Shown: positions 14,579 to 17,488 of the stretch, piece by piece
Layout: every line of letters begins with the position of its first letter
How positions within the stretch are numbered: position 1 is the first letter of the stretch
Assembly (NCBI GenBank): GCA_028718465.1
Contig: JAQULX010000014.1
Coordinates: forward strand, 1-17,488
Direction: 5' to 3'
DNA from: Dehalococcoidales bacterium
GTDB taxonomy: Bacteria; Chloroflexota; Dehalococcoidia; Dehalococcoidales; UBA3254
Length of the DNA stretch: 17,488 bases
The notes under the pieces: generated by a model
Told to the model about the DNA's origin: nothing
Database searches by the model: none
Seen by the model: the letters and a program-made list of their open reading frames with translations, nothing else
Translations under genes and position numbers: made by a program

Positions 14579-14703
14579 GAAAGCCACCTTAAAACCGTTA
14601 TGAATTTTGATATAAATTTCTTCATATTTGTAATTTCCCGTTCGGATAATCACCAATTTTGGATAATAATTAATATAAGATTGTAACCTTCCTCAATCCA
14701 GTT

Positions 14704-15261
14704 TTATCTCGGCTGCGTACATAGCGTATTTTTTATCCAATCTGCGATAACACTATTAGATGGTGGAGCGCCATACCAAGAAGATTTATTACTAGAGTCA
14801 ACCCGTATAGACATAGGTAAGCCTGCTCCTGCAAATGAATTTCTTTTTATATTTTGGCCATTGAATATGATAGATACAGCGTAAACAACTTGATAGCCCG
14901 TAACATAATTGAAAGATGTTCCATATCTAGCCGACTCACCTGTTGTTTTCGCAATGCTAACCAAATATCCGTTATTGATATCGTTGGTTGTTTTTGGCCA
15001 ATAAGAAGAAGGTATTAACTCCTGAATATCAGTACAGACTTTCCCAGTATCTGACCATACAACTAATATAGATGCCAGCTTGAAATTATTCAGGTTAGAC
15101 TGGGATGCGTTAGAAATTCTTGATACCAACTGCGATGAAATCGAGTCTGCTAATGATTGTGCTGTTACTAATGGATCGGCCTTATACTGTCTATAGATGA
15201 ATATCAGACCAACAACTATGATAATGGCAATTGTTATCCTTACTATTCTCTCTTTTTTCAT
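14704..15261 (-). CDS. Membrane-anchored extracytoplasmic protein, unknown function (185 aa)
   Basis: A basic start (MKKERIVR) and one hydrophobic helix (residues about 8-23, ITIAIIIVVGLIFIY) form a signal anchor, leaving about 160 residues outside. The exterior part is polar and Ser/Asn-rich with a predicted beta character (GYQVVYAVSIIFNG), and has two Cys residues (in TGKVCTDIQ and near the end, NTLCTQPR) that could pair. I do not recognise the family. ATG 15261 has GGAG 5 bases upstream; an upstream in-frame start at 15324 would add 21 residues and bury the signal anchor, so I reject it. It lies between the two TPR genes. Confidence 0.65.
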   Translation of the reverse strand: MKKERIVRITIAIIIVVGLIFIYRQYKADPLVTAQSLADSISSQLVSRISNASQSNLNNFKLASILVVWSDTGKVCTDIQELIPSSYWPKTTNDINNGYLVSIAKTTGESARYGTSFNYVTGYQVVYAVSIIFNGQNIKRNSFAGAGLPMSIRVDSSNKSSWYGAPPSNSVIADWIKNTLCTQPR

Positions 15262-15365
15262 TTGATCTCCTGTTGTTGGTTTTTCCTCAATAAATATTAA
15301 CGAAGTTGTATCCATTTGGATCAAAATCTTTATTTATCAACGTTCAAAACCTAATATCATGGTGG

Positions 15366-15716
15366 TTAACTAGGGAGTAATTCAGCGCAACGCATAAGAG
15401 CTCTTAAAATATGTTTATTAGAAGGTTCCATTTGCAAAGCGCGTAACCATAATACCTGGGCTTCTCTTATCTTCTTTTGTTGGGCATATACCTTTGCTAG
15501 TAGATCAATCGTGTACACTGGTGCCCCTGGTTTATTGGCTAGGGGTTGCAGGAGAAGTTCGGCTTGCTGTAGTTCACCCTTCCGGGCTAAATCTGCTGCT
15601 CTAGCGAGTATCCCTGATTCTACTAAGCTATTCAGTGATTCACTCAAATTATCTACATTTTGTGGCTGAAGCTTTGGGGAATAAATATTCGGTTGCCCTG
15701 ACGTTCTTAATCTCAT
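15366..15716 (-). CDS. Short TPR protein next to the Hsp70-like gene (116 aa)
   Basis: Residues about 30-110 form two to three TPR-like helical pairs (ILARAADLARKGELQQAELL; LLAKVYAQQKKIREAQVLWL; ALQMEPSNKHILRALMRCAE). The N-terminal 25 residues are Pro/Gln/Asn-rich and probably disordered. There is no signal peptide. ATG at 15716 follows GAGGG by 7 bases and is only 13 bases past the Hsp70-like stop codon, so the two are almost certainly cotranscribed. The close pairing suggests a co-chaperone or adaptor for the Hsp70-like protein; this is inference. The family and length fit a small TPR adaptor. Confidence 0.75.
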   Translation of the reverse strand: MRLRTSGQPNIYSPKLQPQNVDNLSESLNSLVESGILARAADLARKGELQQAELLLQPLANKPGAPVYTIDLLAKVYAQQKKIREAQVLWLRALQMEPSNKHILRALMRCAELLPS

Positions 15717-15729
15717 TCTTTAACCCTCT

Positions 15730-17488
15730 TTATCGATTAATCGGCATCGTAGTGCCGCCGTATCCTTGGACCTCCTGTTGCTCATCAGCAGGAAGGAGTC
15801 CAATGAGCTGGCGAACCACCGTTTTTAAAGCATCTAAGTTGTTAGAATCGATGGCACTGCGACCTTGTATTATGAGCCGCTCCGCTAGTTGCTGGTCTTT
15901 CATGTGAAGTTTTCGCTTCTCTAGATCTTCGAGTTGAGTTACCCACCATCCTGGCTGCTTAAAACAAATTCTCCAATAAAGTTCTTCCAGATATTCTAGC
16001 TTTTGTTTAATAAGATCAGTGTCATTGGACCCTAAGGCAGCATCGATTTCTTTCTCCAAAGCGTTAAAATTCTGTTTCTCTTCATCATCACCGAATTTTT
16101 CAATAATATCTCTCATATATTCAATGTCATTGTGGGCCTTGGAAATTACCAGAGGCTGCTCAAGAGCATCTTCTGCTTCATCCAGAACGATTTTTAGATC
16201 AACGAGGCGTTTTTGGCACTTATCAGCAGCATCCGGGTCAGCGGGTGCGGCAGCGAGCGAAGTTTCTATATCATGTAACATCCCCTCATCCTCAATCTTT
16301 TGAATTGGTTTATCAACTTGAGTAATACCAGCTTGTTGAGCATTAGCTTGGACTTTTTGCAAACGCTCCTGTTGTCGCTTATAATCGTCGATTAATTTCC
16401 GGGGTTCCGGAATCTCTTTGTCTAATTTCAGGGGATATTCAAACTCCTTATCGAGTATTGGGACATATGCTTTTACGCATATCAAACGCGATTCATCCAT
16501 ATCAATAGTTATCTCAACTTCGCTCCCGAGAGGCAAGTCGCGAGTAGCCAATTTCCCAGTAACTTCCAAATTTCCTATTAAAGCATTTCTATCCGCCCGT
16601 TTCGTATTCTCTCCCTCGACAATCGGAATACGGAGAATTGTACCGGATTCTCCCTTTTTGATGGAGACGGTAGTACGATGAATTTCTCGCCGGTGTGCCG
16701 GTAATGGTGTCCCCTTAGACAGAAACGGTTGCATTTCGCCATTGGCTAGAGCTACTCCGATACAATGGAGAAGCGGCTGGTTGGAGATTGTCATCCCAAT
16801 GGTATAACTGAATCTATCCGGAACAGTTTTACAGAGATTCCCGGTTGCATCGGTTAATTCCATGAGAAATTCATTCGTTTGTTCTCCAGCATGGACAGTA
16901 GTCATGAATTTTCCATCAGCAGGTAAAGAGATCTTGCCGCTGCGCCATCGAGTTTTTATCTCAATGAATTCGATTTTAAAACCGGTTAACGGCTTTCCGT
17001 CAGGTGCGTTTATTTTACCCCCTATCATCGGATCTGGATCATTTCCAATTGGCTCATAGTTCAATTCCAAAGAGTATTGCCCCGGGATAAGAATTTGCAC
17101 TTTGTTAGCTTCCTTTGGCATCGGTTGTGTTCGGGCGAATATTGCAGCGCCCTGGGCGTTGACTGTCAAAGGATCTACACTGAATTCAAGCGGAATTCTC
17201 AATCTTTCCTTGAGAATATCCCTCACAATCGGAGTCCTGGTAGGACCACCAACCAGAATCAGTTTTTCGATGTTGTCTGGAGATAGCCTCTTTTCTTCTA
17301 AGGCTGCTTTACATCTATTGATCGACCTTTCTATAAAAGGTTCGATCAGGGGCTCAATTTCGCTACGCTTAAGTTCGTATTCAAAATTTATCGGCATGCC
17401 TTTATCATCAATACAGAGTGGATCAATTGTTATAATTGTAGAATCGTCATTTGATAATGCGATCTTGGCTTGTTCCGCCTTCAGTTTA
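15730..17488 (-). CDS. Hsp70-like chaperone with an inserted beta domain, 5' end outside window
   Basis: The frame is open to the right edge, so the start and most of the ATPase domain are missing; 585 residues remain. Counting from the first visible codon, AEQAKIALS and VGGPTRTP (79-86) match the end of the DnaK nucleotide-binding domain. Residues about 130-235 are a beta-rich insert (IGGKINAPDGKPLTGFKIEF onward) where DnaK normally has only a short linker. Substrate-binding beta domain motifs follow (TPLPAHRREIHRTTV; IGNLEVTG; EVEITIDM), then a long helical, coiled-coil C-terminal region. The protein ends in GGTTMPINR, without an EEVD-type tail. It heads the visible cluster and precedes the short TPR gene by 13 bases. 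It is a divergent Hsp70, not the housekeeping DnaK. Confidence 0.85.
   Translation of the reverse strand, partial: KLKAEQAKIALSNDDSTIITIDPLCIDDKGMPINFEYELKRSEIEPLIEPFIERSINRCKAALEEKRLSPDNIEKLILVGGPTRTPIVRDILKERLRIPLEFSVDPLTVNAQGAAIFARTQPMPKEANKVQILIPGQYSLELNYEPIGNDPDPMIGGKINAPDGKPLTGFKIEFIEIKTRWRSGKISLPADGKFMTTVHAGEQTNEFLMELTDATGNLCKTVPDRFSYTIGMTISNQPLLHCIGVALANGEMQPFLSKGTPLPAHRREIHRTTVSIKKGESGTILRIPIVEGENTKRADRNALIGNLEVTGKLATRDLPLGSEVEITIDMDESRLICVKAYVPILDKEFEYPLKLDKEIPEPRKLIDDYKRQQERLQKVQANAQQAGITQVDKPIQKIEDEGMLHDIETSLAAAPADPDAADKCQKRLVDLKIVLDEAEDALEQPLVISKAHNDIEYMRDIIEKFGDDEEKQNFNALEKEIDAALGSNDTDLIKQKLEYLEELYWRICFKQPGWWVTQLEDLEKRKLHMKDQQLAERLIIQGRSAIDSNNLDALKTVVRQLIGLLPADEQQEVQGYGGTTMPINR

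Overview
The window is about 17.5 kb of bacterial DNA with two contrasting halves. Positions 1 to about 7504 are an accessory region: four minus-strand genes of mobile-element type, an IS21-family element, a possible transposase remnant, a small membrane-protein gene and an IS3-family element. Positions 7505 to 17488 hold ten co-directional minus-strand genes encoding proteostasis and cell-envelope proteins. The bifunctional-nuclease/Clp-N fusion, the CTCVEC zinc-ribbon start of the transglutaminase protein, the DUF4328 protein and the Hsp70/TPR pair suggest Chloroflexota, possibly Dehalococcoidia. That assignment is inferred from gene content; no ribosomal or phylogenetic marker is present.

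Layout, left to right. Minus-strand genes at 27-326 (small plasmid/ICE-type protein), 365-1120 (HTH regulator, perhaps sigma-like), 1306-1830 and 1889-2419 (unrecognised) look like part of an integrated element. Two strong hairpins separate the second and third of these. A 27-bp inverted repeat with one mismatch (1851-1877 and 2451-2477) brackets the 1889-2419 gene. The IS21-family element (about 2735-5423, plus strand) has istA, istB and regularly spaced CCGACA/TGTCGG boxes at its ends. A hairpin can form over the istA ribosome binding site only in transcripts that enter from outside. A 28-codon fragment resembling an IS110-type transposase start (5520-5606) and a four-helix membrane protein (5652-6089) follow. 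An IS3-family element (6266-7504, minus strand) has overlapping orfA and orfB with an A7 frameshift site.

The second half reads leftward from the window edge: Hsp70-like ATPase (5' end missing), short TPR protein, anchored extracytoplasmic protein, large TPR protein, putative lipoprotein, DUF4328 membrane protein, small membrane protein, zinc-ribbon/5-TM/transglutaminase protein, small membrane protein, and BFN/Clp-N fusion. Gaps are 13 to 125 bases and all genes share a strand, so an operon or a few linked transcription units is likely. My inference is a membrane-associated chaperone and protein-handling module: cytoplasmic Hsp70 and TPR partners, envelope proteins with Ser/Thr/Pro-rich stalks, and a Clp-type adaptor-like protein. 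The IS3 element abuts the stop codon of the last gene and has probably replaced its original 3' end.
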